Shown: positions 40,479 through 49,881 of the stretch, piece by piece
Layout of the letters: each line of letters starts with the position of its first letter
Numbering within the stretch: position 1 is the first letter of the stretch
Source of the DNA: Bog-756 sp963704585
GTDB lineage: Bacteria; Actinomycetota; Acidimicrobiia; Acidimicrobiales; RAAP-2
Assembly: GCA_963704585.1 (NCBI GenBank)
Contig: OY969919.1
Coordinates: 3,410,001-3,474,000, forward strand
DNA length: 64,000 bases
Direction of reading: 5' to 3'
Program-made: the position numbers and the translations under genes
The notes under the pieces: generated by a model
Seen by the model: the letters and a program-made list of their open reading frames with translations, nothing else
Database searches by the model: none
What the model was told of the DNA's origin: nothing

Positions 40479-41840
40479 TCAGCCATCGACCAGGCGCTGG
40501 AACTCCTCGTCGTGCACGCCGGTCGCCTGCTTGTCGGCGAGCTCGTCGAGCCAGCGGCGTGCCGGCTCGCTGTCGACGGCTTCGACCAGCTGCTTCGGGA
40601 TGGCACGCATCACGTAGTCGGCGGGCATCACCAGGTCGTCGCGGACGCGGCGGGCGAGTGCCGCCTCGACGATCGGCTCCCACCGGGCCGCCTTCGCGGC
40701 CGATGCGGCCTCGTCGCGCTCCGCGAACTCGGGGAGGACCTCGGTGCCGAACAGCTCGATCGACTCCATGATGTGCTCGTGGTGGTTCCGCCCCGCCTGC
40801 AGCACGAAGATGAGCTGGTCGATGCCCGCGTCCTCGTAGCGACGGAGGAACGCGTGGAGCTGGTCGGGTGTGCCGATCGCGCCCCGCAGCCCGGTGTGGT
40901 CGCCGGCGGCGATCTTGGCGCCGAGCACGCCCCGGCTCGCAGCGAGTGCCGCCTCGGGCGAGTAGCCCATCTTCCCTCGCCGTTCGAGGAACTCGTGCCA
41001 GACGTCGGTCGACGCGGGGACGTGGTCGCCGAAGACGTAGAAATGCGCGAGGGAGTAGCCGAAGAAGTTCGCTCCTTCGAGACCGCGGTCGAGGGCGACC
41101 TGCTCGTCTCGGGCACACATCATGGGGGTGACGCAGGCGATCTGGGGGTTGACCGCCAGCCCGACCGGCACGCACCGCTCGACCGCGGTGCGCTCGTAGT
41201 CCTCGACCCACTGGCGTGCGTCCTCCGGCTCGATGAAGGCGAAGCACAGCGCGCCGATTCCCTTCTCGGCGGCGAGGAGGATCGTGTCGCGCCGGGAGCA
41301 CGCCACCCACAGTGGAGGGTGCGGTCGCTGCACGGGCTTCGGCACCACATTGCGGGGGGGCATGTCGACGTGGCGACCGTGCACGCCCCCGAAGGGCGTC
41401 TCGGTCATGCAGCGGATCGCGACCTCGAGTCCCTCGAGCCACGCCTCGCGCTTGGTCTCGCGGTCGATCCCGAAGCCGGCCAGCTCGGCCTCGGAGGACG
41501 ATTCGCCGGACCCGAACTCGACCCGGCCGTGCGAGACGAGGTCCAGCATCGCGATGCGCTCGGCGGTGCGTGCGGGATGGTTGTAGGCGGGCGCCGTCTG
41601 CACGATGCCGTGACCGATCCGCATCTGCGACGTCCGCTGGCTCGCCGCGGCGAGGAAGACCTCGGGGGCGCTCGAGTGCGAGTACTCCTCAAGGAAGTGG
41701 TGCTCGACCTCCCAGACGTACTGCACGCCGAGGCGGTCGGCGAGTTCGATCTGCTCGAGCGCCTCGTGGACGAGCCGCTCCTCGCTCCCGTCGTCCCACG
41801 GTCGGGGCAGCTGGTGCTCGTAGAAGATGCCGAACTTCAC
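40479..41840 (-). CDS. Long-form LLM class flavin-dependent oxidoreductase
   Basis: A 453-aa luciferase-like protein. GTG 41840 follows AGGAGG. VKFGIFYEHQLPRPWDDG, VQYVWEVEHHFLEEYSH, RIGHGIVQTAPAYNHPARTA and VEFGSGESSSEAELAGF are typical of the FMN-dependent LuxA-like subgroup rather than the short F420 type. After the barrel there is an extra helical tail of about 90 residues (from EVLPEFAERDEAAS) that contains KQATGVHDEEFQRLV. The electron donor and substrate are unknown. It lies 30 bp after the CopZ-like gene but on its own transcript, probably. Confidence 0.85.
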   Translation of the reverse strand: MKFGIFYEHQLPRPWDDGSEERLVHEALEQIELADRLGVQYVWEVEHHFLEEYSHSSAPEVFLAAASQRTSQMRIGHGIVQTAPAYNHPARTAERIAMLDLVSHGRVEFGSGESSSEAELAGFGIDRETKREAWLEGLEVAIRCMTETPFGGVHGRHVDMPPRNVVPKPVQRPHPPLWVACSRRDTILLAAEKGIGALCFAFIEPEDARQWVEDYERTAVERCVPVGLAVNPQIACVTPMMCARDEQVALDRGLEGANFFGYSLAHFYVFGDHVPASTDVWHEFLERRGKMGYSPEAALAASRGVLGAKIAAGDHTGLRGAIGTPDQLHAFLRRYEDAGIDQLIFVLQAGRNHHEHIMESIELFGTEVLPEFAERDEAASAAKAARWEPIVEAALARRVRDDLVMPADYVMRAIPKQLVEAVDSEPARRWLDELADKQATGVHDEEFQRLVDG

Positions 41841-41947
41841 ACGCGCCTCCTGGTCGGGCGGGGCGCGACCGAGTGTAGGGGAGCGCGTCGACCCCGTTTC
41901 GCTCGGGCCCGGACCTCGACGGTGGTCCCCGGATAGGGTTGGCGCCC

Positions 41948-42766
41948 GTGCCGACGATCCTCGACAAGGACCGGACCGTCGAGCTCCTGCGCGGCGAGTT
42001 CGCCGCACTGCGGAGTCTCGCCGCGACGCTGGACGCGGAGCAGTGGGAGGTGCCGACCTGCCTGCCGGGGTGGACCGTCCGGGACGTCTTGGCCCACGTG
42101 ATCGGAACCGAGTCGATGCTCTGCGGCGAGCAGGTCCCGGTGGTCGACGTCTCCCGCCTCGACCACGTGCGCAATCCGATCGCCGAGACGAACGAGCGAT
42201 GGGTCGAGTCGATGCGACGGAGCAGCGGCGACGAGATGCAGGCGCGCCTCGCGGACGTGACTGATCGCCGCCTCGCCGCGCTCGACGCGATGACCCAGGA
42301 GGAGTTCGACGCGCCGTCGTGGACCCCGGTGGGGAACGACGAGACCTACGGCCGCTTCATGCGGATCCGGCACTTCGACTGCTTCATGCACGAGAACGAC
42401 GTGCGCGCGGCGGTCGGGACCGGCCTCCGCGAGGACGTCGACGACCTCCGCTCGTCCCTCGACGAGGTCGAGACGGGCCTCGGGTACATCGTGGGCCGGC
42501 GGGCCGCGCTGCCGGACGGCTCCCGGGTCGCGATCGCGGTCACCGGTCCGGTGAGCACGACCTATCTCATCGCGGTCGACGGGCGCGCGTCGATCGTGCC
42601 GTCGCTCGACGGACCGCCGACCGTCGGGCTCGAGCTCCCGGCCTCGGCCTTCCTCCGCTTGACCGGGGGGCGTAACGACGGGACCACGCCACCTGACGCG
42701 ATCCACCTGAGCGGGGACCGTGCGCTCGGCGAACGTCTCGTCGCCAACCTCGCGTTCACGATCTGA
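41948..42766 (+). CDS. Maleylpyruvate isomerase-type (mycothiol-dependent) family protein
   Basis: About 272 aa. The N-terminal half is a DinB-like bundle of the MDMPI type (LPGWTVRDVLAHVIGTESML with the first metal histidine; RIRHFDCFMHENDVRAAVG with H-x3-H-like ligands); the C-terminal half, VAIAVTGPVSTTYLIAVDGR then PASAFLRLTGGRN, is SCP2-like. Such two-domain proteins include mycothiol-dependent isomerases. Start is GTG 41948 or TTG 41939. It is divergent from the LLM gene (107 bp) and convergent with the acetyltransferase. Confidence 0.8.
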   Translation: MPTILDKDRTVELLRGEFAALRSLAATLDAEQWEVPTCLPGWTVRDVLAHVIGTESMLCGEQVPVVDVSRLDHVRNPIAETNERWVESMRRSSGDEMQARLADVTDRRLAALDAMTQEEFDAPSWTPVGNDETYGRFMRIRHFDCFMHENDVRAAVGTGLREDVDDLRSSLDEVETGLGYIVGRRAALPDGSRVAIAVTGPVSTTYLIAVDGRASIVPSLDGPPTVGLELPASAFLRLTGGRNDGTTPPDAIHLSGDRALGERLVANLAFTI

Positions 42767-42773
42767 CCGGCTC

Positions 42774-43250
42774 CTACCCGCCCTCCTCCGCCACCGCGCG
42801 GAGAGCGTCGCCCGTGAGCCGGTAGCCGGTCCACTCGTCCATCGGCACGGCGCCGAGCGAGCGGTAGAACGCGAGCGCTGGCTCGTTCCACTCGAGGACC
42901 GACCAGTCGAGGCGCGCATAGCCCGCGTCGACCGCCACGGCCGCCAGTGCCGCGAGCAGCGCCCGGCCGACGCCGCGGCCCCGCCACTCGGGAAGGACGA
43001 AGATGTCCTCGAGGTAGATGCCGTGGCGGCCGGTCCAGGTCGAGAAGTTGCGGAACCAGATGGCCATGCCCACGACCTCCCCCTCCTCGTCGGCCACGTG
43101 GGCGAAGACCGCCGGCGACTCCGCGAAGAGCGCCGTGGCGAGCAGGTCGTCGTCCATCTCGACCACCCCGACGGCCCGCTCGTACTCGGCGAGGTCGCGG
43201 ACCAGGTCGACGAGGGACGCCACGTCCGCGGGGACTGCCGGTCGGATCAT
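42774..43250 (-). CDS. GNAT-family N-acetyltransferase
   Basis: A 158-aa acetyltransferase. MIRPAVPADVASLVDLVRDL is a typical opening; GIYLEDIFVLPEWRGRGVGR supplies the acetyl-CoA pyrophosphate loop (R-G-x-G-V-G-R), and WNEPALAFYRSLGAVPM the last conserved helix. The FSTWTGRHGIYLEDIFV segment resembles spermidine/spermine acetyltransferase-like members, so an amine substrate is possible. It ends 8 bp from the opposite-strand gene. Confidence 0.88.
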   Translation of the reverse strand: MIRPAVPADVASLVDLVRDLAEYERAVGVVEMDDDLLATALFAESPAVFAHVADEEGEVVGMAIWFRNFSTWTGRHGIYLEDIFVLPEWRGRGVGRALLAALAAVAVDAGYARLDWSVLEWNEPALAFYRSLGAVPMDEWTGYRLTGDALRAVAEEGG

Positions 43251-43305
43251 GTGGCGGCCGTGCGATGCGTGGAAGTGGTGCGGCGCGCGGCGGGGGAGTG
43301 GTCGG

Positions 43306-44271
43306 TCACGGGACGAGCAGCACGCGCCCGAAGGCCTTCCGGCTCTCGATGTACGCGTGGGCCGCGGCCGCCTCGGCGAGCGGGTAGGTGCGATCGACCA
43401 CCACCCGGAGGTTGCCGGCCGCGATGGTGTCGAGGAGGCCCGCGATCATCCGGTGCGCACGCTGTCCGAGGAAGAGCTCCGCACCGAGGAAGTACCCACT
43501 GAGCGTCTGATTGTTGGCCCGGAGGGTCGAGACGTCGAGTGCGCGCCCCTCTTGGCGGCCGGCGTCGCCGACCGACACGCAGCGGCCGCGATAGGCCAGG
43601 CACTCGAGGCTGCCCTGCAGCGTGGAGCCGACCGAGTCGACGATCACGTCGGCTCCCCGCCCTCCGGTCAGCCGCCGCACCTCCGGCACGAAGTCGGTCG
43701 CGGTGTAGTCGATGCCCGCGTCGAGCCCGAGCTCGGTGAGTCGGTCGAGGCGGGACCGGCTCGAGGCGGTGGCGAGCACGATCGCGCCGGCGCGCTTGGC
43801 CAGCTGGACGGCGGCGATCCCGACGCCGCTCGCGCCGGCATGCACGAGCGCGGTCTCGCCGGCCTGGAGGCGTCCGAACTCGAAGAGGCAGTCGTGTGCG
43901 GTGCCGAAGGGCACCGGCACGCATGCCGCGTGCTCGGTCGTGAGCCCGTCGGGGATCGTCCAGCAGAACGGCTCGCCGACCGCGCGCAGCGCCGCGTGCG
44001 AGCCGTCGAGCCCGACCGTGACGACCCGCTCGCCGATCGCGAAGGCCGTGGCGCCTTCGCCGAGGCCCACGACGGTACCGGCGCACTGGTAGCCGACGAC
44101 GTGCGGCGTCCGGGTCAGCTCGCCGCCGAGTCGGTTGAGCGTGTCACCGCCCTCGATGCTCACGTACTCGACCCGGACGAGCACCTCGCCGGGACCGGGC
44201 TCGGGATCGGGCACGTCCTCGTAACGGAGGACGTCCGGGCTGCCGGTCTCGTAGTACACCGCTGCCTTCAC
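43306..44271 (-). CDS. Quinone oxidoreductase-like MDR protein
   Basis: About 321 aa from GTG 44271, behind GAAGGAG. It is a zinc-free medium-chain reductase: VKAAVYYETGSPDVLRYEDV, the substrate-side segment HVVGYQCAGTVVGLGEG, and the NADPH loop ALVHAGASGVGIAAVQLAK (A-x-x-G-V-G). RTYPLAEAAAAHAYIESRKA and FGRVLLVP close the fold. It reduces quinones or enones. The usual zinc cysteines are absent. The acetyltransferase gene follows 55 bp later on the same strand. Confidence 0.9.
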   Translation of the reverse strand: MKAAVYYETGSPDVLRYEDVPDPEPGPGEVLVRVEYVSIEGGDTLNRLGGELTRTPHVVGYQCAGTVVGLGEGATAFAIGERVVTVGLDGSHAALRAVGEPFCWTIPDGLTTEHAACVPVPFGTAHDCLFEFGRLQAGETALVHAGASGVGIAAVQLAKRAGAIVLATASSRSRLDRLTELGLDAGIDYTATDFVPEVRRLTGGRGADVIVDSVGSTLQGSLECLAYRGRCVSVGDAGRQEGRALDVSTLRANNQTLSGYFLGAELFLGQRAHRMIAGLLDTIAAGNLRVVVDRTYPLAEAAAAHAYIESRKAFGRVLLVP

Positions 44272-44380
44272 GGTCGGCTCCTTCGGTCGCGGTCGCTCGA
44301 CGCACAACCTACCGGCACCGCCGCTGACCGCATCCCCGGCTCGTGGGCGAGGAGTACCTGGTCACGGCCGTGCCGGCGGC

Positions 44381-44408
44381 TCAAGGCATGGCCAAATGAT
44401 GCCGATAG
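44381..44408 (+). promoter_or_regulatory. Sigma-28 (FliA/WhiG)-like promoter
   Basis: TCAA (44381-44384), 16 nt, GCCGATAG (44401-44408), then GTG at 44415 after 6 nt. The -10 half matches the FliA/WhiG consensus GCCGATAA at seven of eight positions. The spacing and distance to the start codon are the same as at the other three c-di-GMP genes in this window. Confidence 0.7.
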
Positions 44409-44414
44409 GCCAGC

Positions 44415-46421
44415 GTGGGGAAACGACCGCAAGGCGGAGCGCAACGAGAGCCGACGCCGGCGACGGCCGAAGTCACGTCCATCGAAGCCGAGGTCGTCGA
44501 GCGCGCCGACCGCTCGGTCGGCGGAAACAGCCTCTCGCCGGTCGTGCTCGCGTACGTCGTCGGACCGGTGGCCTTCGTGGTCCTCATGGTCTTCCGGCAC
44601 TTCGGGCTCGTGGCCCGGCTCCCGGTCTGGGCCTACCTGATCGCGATCTTCGGGTCGGGGGTGCTCTCGATCCTCGTCGAGCCGTGGCACCAGTCGCCGG
44701 CCGGATCGGTCAAGCTCCACTCCCGGCTCTTCATCCACATCTCGGCGGTGACCGTCGTGATCTACATGAGCGGTTGGGGACCCGCGCTCGTGATGGCGTA
44801 CTCGTTCGTCGCGCTCGAGGAGCTCCAGCAGTGGGGCGCCTCCCTCTGGCGTCCCCTCCTCGTGTGGTCCCTGGTGAACGTCGCGTTCGCCCAGTGGCTG
44901 CTCTGGATGGGGCTCACCCCGTCGTTCCTCAGCCACGTCCAGGCCGAGACGGTCGGCGCGCTCGGGGCGTTCGTGCTCGCCATCGTGATCCGGATGGCTG
45001 GCGCCACCGGTGAGAAGAAGGAGCAGGCCGAGGCGCTGCTCGCCCACCAGGCCCTCCACGACGGGCTCACCGGCCTCCCCAACCGCGCCTACTTCTTCGA
45101 GCGCACGATCGAGGCGATCGAGCTGTCGGCCGCCCGCGAGACCGAGTGCGCGGTCATGCTCTTCGATCTCGACCGCTTCAAGGAGATCAACGACACGATG
45201 GGCCACAAGTACGGCGACCGTGTGCTCATCGAGTTGGGTCCCAGGGCGCACGCGGTGCTGCGAGCCGGCGACACGCTTGCCCGGCTCGGCGGCGACGAGT
45301 TCTGTGTCCTGCTCCCCGACGTGAGCAGCGAGGCGGACGCCCTCACGGTGGCCCACCGGATCATCGAGGCGCTCGAGGTGCCGTTCAGCGTCGAAGGAGT
45401 CAACCTCGGGATCGAGGCGAGCTGCGGTATCGCGGTGGCTCCCGGACTCGAGTGCACCGCCGATCTCCTGCTGCAGCGGGCCGACGTCGCGATGTACGCC
45501 GCCAAGGAGTCGAACGACGCGGTCGTCGTCTACCGCGAGGAGATCGACCCCAATCGCACCGGCTACCTCGCGCTTCTCGGCGACTTGCGCCACGCGCTCG
45601 CGAACGACGAGTTCGTCCTCCACTACCAGCCGAAGGCGGCGATGGGCTCACGCCGGGTGCTCGGCGTCGAGGCGCTCATCCGCTGGCAGCACCCCACGCT
45701 CGGTCTCATCTACCCCGACCGCTTCATCCCCGAGGCCGAGCGTAGCGGGCTCATCGAACCGATGACCTACTGGGTGCTCGACCAGGCGCTCGGTCAGTGC
45801 CGGCTGTGGCTCGACAGCAACGACGCGCGCAGTGCGAGCGGACTCACCGTCGCGGTCAACCTCTCGACGCGCAGCCTGCTCGACGCCTCGCTTCCTTCCA
45901 TCGTCGCGTCCGCGCTGGCGCGCTGGAACGTCCCTGCACACCTGCTCGAGCTCGAGATCACCGAGACGATCATCATGACCGATCCGAAACGCGCCCGCCG
46001 GGTGCTCACCGAACTCGCCGACATGGGCATCACGCTCTCCATCGACGACTTCGGAACCGGGTACTCCTCGCTCGCCTACCTGCGCGACCTGCCCGTCACC
46101 CAGCTCAAGATCGACCGGACCTTCGTGCTCGACATGGGCGAGGATCCCGACGACGCGGTGATCGTGCGCGCGGTGCTCGACCTCGCGAGCAACCTGGGAC
46201 TGCAGACCGTCGCCGAAGGCGTCGAAGACGCGGAGACCTGGGAGCAGCTCACCTCACTCGGCTGCGACAGCGCTCAGGGCTACTTCCTCGCCCGCCCGAT
46301 GGCCGCCGACCAGTTCGACCACTGGTTCGCCGGCCACGTCGACCAGGTCGGTTGCAGCGATCCGACCGTGGACCGGCCGCCGCTCATGAGCCGCATGGGC
46401 CTCAGTCGGGTCCTCCGCTGA
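44415..46421 (+). CDS. Membrane GGDEF-EAL protein
   Basis: A 668-aa protein from GTG 44415. Five to six membrane segments (residues about 42-200) act as an unknown sensor (MASE-like). GGDEF follows (DGLTGLPNRAYF, FDLDRFKEINDTMGH, GGDEF near residue 292 with an R-x-x-D I-site, RAGD), then EAL (GVEALIRWQHP near 419, NLSTRSL, ELEITETIIM, SIDDFGTGYSSLAY). The catalytic residues of both domains look intact, so it could both make and break c-di-GMP. The start codon is 6 nt after a sigma-28-like -10 box, implying a leaderless mRNA, and there is no ribosome site. Confidence 0.95.
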   Translation: MGKRPQGGAQREPTPATAEVTSIEAEVVERADRSVGGNSLSPVVLAYVVGPVAFVVLMVFRHFGLVARLPVWAYLIAIFGSGVLSILVEPWHQSPAGSVKLHSRLFIHISAVTVVIYMSGWGPALVMAYSFVALEELQQWGASLWRPLLVWSLVNVAFAQWLLWMGLTPSFLSHVQAETVGALGAFVLAIVIRMAGATGEKKEQAEALLAHQALHDGLTGLPNRAYFFERTIEAIELSAARETECAVMLFDLDRFKEINDTMGHKYGDRVLIELGPRAHAVLRAGDTLARLGGDEFCVLLPDVSSEADALTVAHRIIEALEVPFSVEGVNLGIEASCGIAVAPGLECTADLLLQRADVAMYAAKESNDAVVVYREEIDPNRTGYLALLGDLRHALANDEFVLHYQPKAAMGSRRVLGVEALIRWQHPTLGLIYPDRFIPEAERSGLIEPMTYWVLDQALGQCRLWLDSNDARSASGLTVAVNLSTRSLLDASLPSIVASALARWNVPAHLLELEITETIIMTDPKRARRVLTELADMGITLSIDDFGTGYSSLAYLRDLPVTQLKIDRTFVLDMGEDPDDAVIVRAVLDLASNLGLQTVAEGVEDAETWEQLTSLGCDSAQGYFLARPMAADQFDHWFAGHVDQVGCSDPTVDRPPLMSRMGLSRVLR

Positions 46422-46436
46422 TGTCAACAGGTGTGG

Positions 46437-46464
46437 TCAAGTTGCCGTCATTTCGAGCCGATAG
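46437..46464 (+). promoter_or_regulatory. Sigma-28 (FliA/WhiG)-like promoter
   Basis: TCAA (46437-46440), 16 nt, GCCGATAG (46457-46464), then ATG at 46473 after 8 nt. It lies in the 51-bp gap after the previous GGDEF-EAL gene, so the two genes are not simply one operon: the second has its own promoter of the same class. Confidence 0.7.
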
Positions 46465-46472
46465 CAGAAGCC

Positions 46473-48275
46473 ATGCAGACGAACCCCGCTGACCGGAACG
46501 GCGCGAGCAACGGATCCGCGGCACGGACCGTCGGCGAGGAGCGCGAGGCGCTCGGTCTCGCGGTCCAGGCCCGCGCCGAGGAGATCGGTCGCACCGTCAA
46601 CGAGGAGTTCGCCGAGACGCTGGCCGGCGAGGCCTACGTGACGTCGCGGTTCGCATCCGAGCTCATCGGGAGGTGGATCGCGACCGACGAGATCGCCTCG
46701 GCCGACGAGGAGGCCATGCTGGTGCGCCAGGGTGAGCAGGCGATCCTCGAGGACGCCCGGCTCGGGTACGTGACGAAGGCCTACTTCTGTTGGCGGGACA
46801 CCCTCGTCGGGGTCATCGTCGAGGAGGGCCGGCGGCTCGGGGTGAGCGCCGAGCTCATCGACCTCGCCAGCTCGGTGGTGCGGTCGAGCTGCGACGGTGC
46901 GCTCGTGCGGATCGTGCGGCAGTTCGACCACACGCGCCGCGAGCTCCAGGCGCAGCTGAGAGAGGAGCAGAAGAACCTTGCCCACCGGGCACTGCACGAC
47001 CAGCTCACCGGCCTTCCCAACCGCACGCTCCTCTCGGACCGGCTCCGGCACGCGATCGAGGTTGGCGCCCGCAAGGGGACCGCGTCGATGCTCCTCTACC
47101 TCGACCTCGACAACTTCAAGGCGATCAACGACCGGTTCGGGCACCCGGCCGGCGACTGCCTCCTCGAGGCGGTCGCCTTCCGGCTCCAGGAGCTCGTGCG
47201 CTCGGTCGACACCGTCGCCCGGCTCGGCGGGGACGAGTTCGTCGTGCTGCTCGAGGACGTCGACGACCCCGAAGGCGCCGCCCGCTCCCTGGCCGAGCGC
47301 ATCCACCTCGCGATGCGCGCGCCGGTCGAGCTCGAAGACCGCCAGCTCCACACGTCCGTGAGCATCGGGATCGCCCCGGTGCTCGCCGGTCTCGACACCG
47401 AGGCCTGCCTGGCCCGCGCGGACGCCGCCATGTACCAGGCCAAGCGCGGCGGTCCCGCCCGCTACGAGACGTTCAGCGACGTGATCGGCAAGGAGCAACA
47501 GCGGCGCAGCGTGCTCTCCGACGAGCTGCGCGTCGCCCACGAGCTGGGGCAGTTCGCCGTCCACTACCAGCCGCTGTTCACGACCGGCGGCGAGATGGTC
47601 GGGATGGAGGCGCTCCTCCGGTGGGAGCACCCCGAGCTCGGCTCCGTCTCCCCGGTCGAGTTCATCCCCTTGCTCGAGCAGAGCCGCGAGATCGTGCCGA
47701 TCGGCCGATGGGTCCTCCACGAGGCGACCAAGCAGTGCCGCCACTGGCAGACGGTGAGCAGGTCTCCCCTCAGCATCTCGGTCAACGTCTCCGCCCGCCA
47801 GCTCCAGGACGTCGACTTCTACGACGACGTCCAGCACGCCCTGCTCCTCTCCCATCTCGAGCCGGACTCGCTCGTGCTCGAGGTCACCGAGTCGGTGCTC
47901 GTGATGGACATCGTGCGCATCGGTTCGGTCATGCAGAAGATCCGCGACCTCGGGGTGCACATGGCCCTCGACGACTTCGGGACCGGGTACTCGTCACTCC
48001 TCTACCTGCAGGGGCTTCCCATCGACCGACTGAAGGTCGACCGGAGCTTCGTCTCGGGGCTCGGCTCGACCGGGCAGGACCCGACGATCATCTCGACGGT
48101 CGTCGACCTCGCGCACCAGCTCGGCCTGCGCGTGGTGGCCGAGGGCGTCGAGACGGAGGCCGAGCTCGCCGCCGTCGTCGAGATGGGCTGCGACGAAGCG
48201 CAGGGCTTCCTCCTCGGCCGGCCCGGGCCCGCCGGGCTGGTCAACCTCGCACCCGTCTCGGTCAGCGCCCGCTGA
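46473..48275 (+). CDS. Cytoplasmic GGDEF-EAL protein with RsbRD-like N-terminal domain
   Basis: A 600-aa protein from ATG 46473, supported by a promoter ending 8 nt upstream. It has no membrane segment. Residues about 20-165 are helical (AVQARAEEIGRTVNEEFAET, RFASELIGRWIATDEIAS, DTLVGVIVEEGRRLGVS), like the globin-related RsbRD_N/PucR sensory domains. Then come GGDEF (residues 252-256, LGGDEFVVLL, I-site RSVD) and EAL (near 379, GMEALLRWEHP; ALDDFGTGYSSLLY). Both catalytic sites look complete. The last 14 bp overlap the opposite-strand sugar kinase gene. Confidence 0.94.
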   Translation: MQTNPADRNGASNGSAARTVGEEREALGLAVQARAEEIGRTVNEEFAETLAGEAYVTSRFASELIGRWIATDEIASADEEAMLVRQGEQAILEDARLGYVTKAYFCWRDTLVGVIVEEGRRLGVSAELIDLASSVVRSSCDGALVRIVRQFDHTRRELQAQLREEQKNLAHRALHDQLTGLPNRTLLSDRLRHAIEVGARKGTASMLLYLDLDNFKAINDRFGHPAGDCLLEAVAFRLQELVRSVDTVARLGGDEFVVLLEDVDDPEGAARSLAERIHLAMRAPVELEDRQLHTSVSIGIAPVLAGLDTEACLARADAAMYQAKRGGPARYETFSDVIGKEQQRRSVLSDELRVAHELGQFAVHYQPLFTTGGEMVGMEALLRWEHPELGSVSPVEFIPLLEQSREIVPIGRWVLHEATKQCRHWQTVSRSPLSISVNVSARQLQDVDFYDDVQHALLLSHLEPDSLVLEVTESVLVMDIVRIGSVMQKIRDLGVHMALDDFGTGYSSLLYLQGLPIDRLKVDRSFVSGLGSTGQDPTIISTVVDLAHQLGLRVVAEGVETEAELAAVVEMGCDEAQGFLLGRPGPAGLVNLAPVSVSAR

Positions 48276-49848
48276 GCTCCGCTCTCCGGTTCCGCCGGGC
48301 GAACACGCGCCGCTGCGCCCCGTAGATCGAGCGGAAGGCGCGGTGCAGCTCGTCGTAGGTGGCGCGGTTCGCCGGATCCGGGCGGTGGGTCTCGGCGACC
48401 CGGACGAGGGAGCGGAGCTCGGCGAGCTCGACCCGGCCGAGGGCGACGCCTGCCAGCAGCGCGGCGCCGCGCAGGTTGGCGTGGACCGGATCGGCCACGC
48501 GCTCGACGGGACGGTCGAGCACGTCGGCGATGATCGAGCACCAGAGCGGTGACGTCGCGCCGCCCCCGATGACCCGGATCGACGGGAACGGCCGGCCGGC
48601 GAACCGCTCGACCGCACCGAGCAGCCAGCGGGAGTTCTGCGCGACCCCTTCGAGCACCGCGCGGACCAGCTCGGCGCGCGTCGTGCGCAGGGAGAGGTTG
48701 GCGAATCCCGCCCGGGCCGCGCGGTCGTCGACCGGTGACCGCTCGCCGGTGAGCCATGGGGTGAAGACGGAACCCCCGCTGCCGGGCGCGGCGGTCGCGG
48801 CCAGCGCGGTGAGCTCGTCGTAGGAGAGCGGCTCACCGTCGCCCGCGAGTCGGCCGCGCAGCCACTCGAGGCAGCGTCCTGCCGACTCCTGGTTGTTCGC
48901 GACGAGGTAGCTGCCGGGCGCGATCCCCGGCACGGTTGCGATCTGGCGGATCGCGTCGGTCTTCTTCTTCGGGAAGGGACAGCTGACCCAACTCGTGGTC
49001 GAGAGCGCGAGGTGGGCCTCGTGGTCGAGGACCGCGCCCGACCCTGCGCAGGCCGAGTGGAGATCGGGGGTGCCCGCCACCACGGGGATGCCGGCCGGGA
49101 TCCCGAGCTCCGCGGCGACCTCGGGCAGGAGGCCACCGACGACGCTCCCGGTCGGCCGGAGGGGCGGGAGCTTGTGCGGAGGCACACCCGCGGCCCGCAC
49201 CAGCGTGGGGTCGTACGCGAGCCGTTCGGGTCGTCGGTTGTCGGTGAGCCACGCGGCCGACATCGAGGCCGGCGTCGCGGCCGCGATCCCGGTGAGCCGC
49301 ATCGTGAGGAAGTCGACCGGCTCGAGGTACCAACGGGTGGTCGCGGCCACCTCGGGGAGGGCGTCCTCGATGAAGAGAATGTGGCCGATGGGGTCGGCGC
49401 CCGATGTCGAGGGCGCGCCTCCGGAGTGGCGGATCCAGCGGGCCGCGGCGAGCGGCGCGTACCCGGCGACGGGCCCGCCGACGGCAGCGCGGGAGAGGGG
49501 GCCTCCCCGGGTGTCGGACCACAGGAGGCAGGCACCGGTCGGCTCGCCGTCCGCGTCGACCGGGACGGTGCTCGCCCACTGCGCGGTGCAGGACACCGCG
49601 ACGATCCGGTCGCGCGGCACTGTGCCTGCGTCGACCATCCGGCGTGCGGCGCCGGCGACGAGCGTCCACCACTCGTTCGCGTCCTGGGTCGAACGGCCGT
49701 CGGGACCGTGGTCGGTCGCGACCGGCGCGTGCTCGGCGCAGGCGACGGTCCCGGTCAGCGAGACGAGGCCGGTCTTCGGTCCGCCGGTGCCGAGGTCGAC
49801 CGCGAGCACGAACGACTCGTCGCGCGGCGCTCCTTCTGCGGCGTTCAC
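48262..49848 (-). CDS. FGGY-family carbohydrate kinase
   Basis: A 528-aa kinase of the xylulokinase/glycerol kinase fold. VLAVDLGTGGPKTGLVSLTG is the N-terminal phosphate loop, WSDTRGG the sugar-binding region, VVAGTPDLHSACAG the central aspartate, and SIRVIGGGATSPLWCSIIAD the C-terminal FGGY signature. HANLRGAALLAGVALG is also conserved. The substrate is a pentose or polyol but cannot be fixed; no isomerase or sugar transporter is adjacent. The PLP-dependent lyase gene lies 33 bp upstream on the same strand, so they may be co-transcribed. Confidence 0.9.
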   Translation of the reverse strand: MNAAEGAPRDESFVLAVDLGTGGPKTGLVSLTGTVACAEHAPVATDHGPDGRSTQDANEWWTLVAGAARRMVDAGTVPRDRIVAVSCTAQWASTVPVDADGEPTGACLLWSDTRGGPLSRAAVGGPVAGYAPLAAARWIRHSGGAPSTSGADPIGHILFIEDALPEVAATTRWYLEPVDFLTMRLTGIAAATPASMSAAWLTDNRRPERLAYDPTLVRAAGVPPHKLPPLRPTGSVVGGLLPEVAAELGIPAGIPVVAGTPDLHSACAGSGAVLDHEAHLALSTTSWVSCPFPKKKTDAIRQIATVPGIAPGSYLVANNQESAGRCLEWLRGRLAGDGEPLSYDELTALAATAAPGSGGSVFTPWLTGERSPVDDRAARAGFANLSLRTTRAELVRAVLEGVAQNSRWLLGAVERFAGRPFPSIRVIGGGATSPLWCSIIADVLDRPVERVADPVHANLRGAALLAGVALGRVELAELRSLVRVAETHRPDPANRATYDELHRAFRSIYGAQRRVFARRNRRAELSGR

Positions 49849-49881
49849 CGCTGGAGGTGCGTACCGCCGGATCCGGCGGCG

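Noticed and set aside
38757..41936. A 1059-codon plus-strand open frame
   Set aside because: It runs antisense to the copper ATPase, the CopZ-like and the LLM genes. Composition is Arg/Ala/Ser-rich with no domain, as expected for a shadow frame in very GC-rich DNA.
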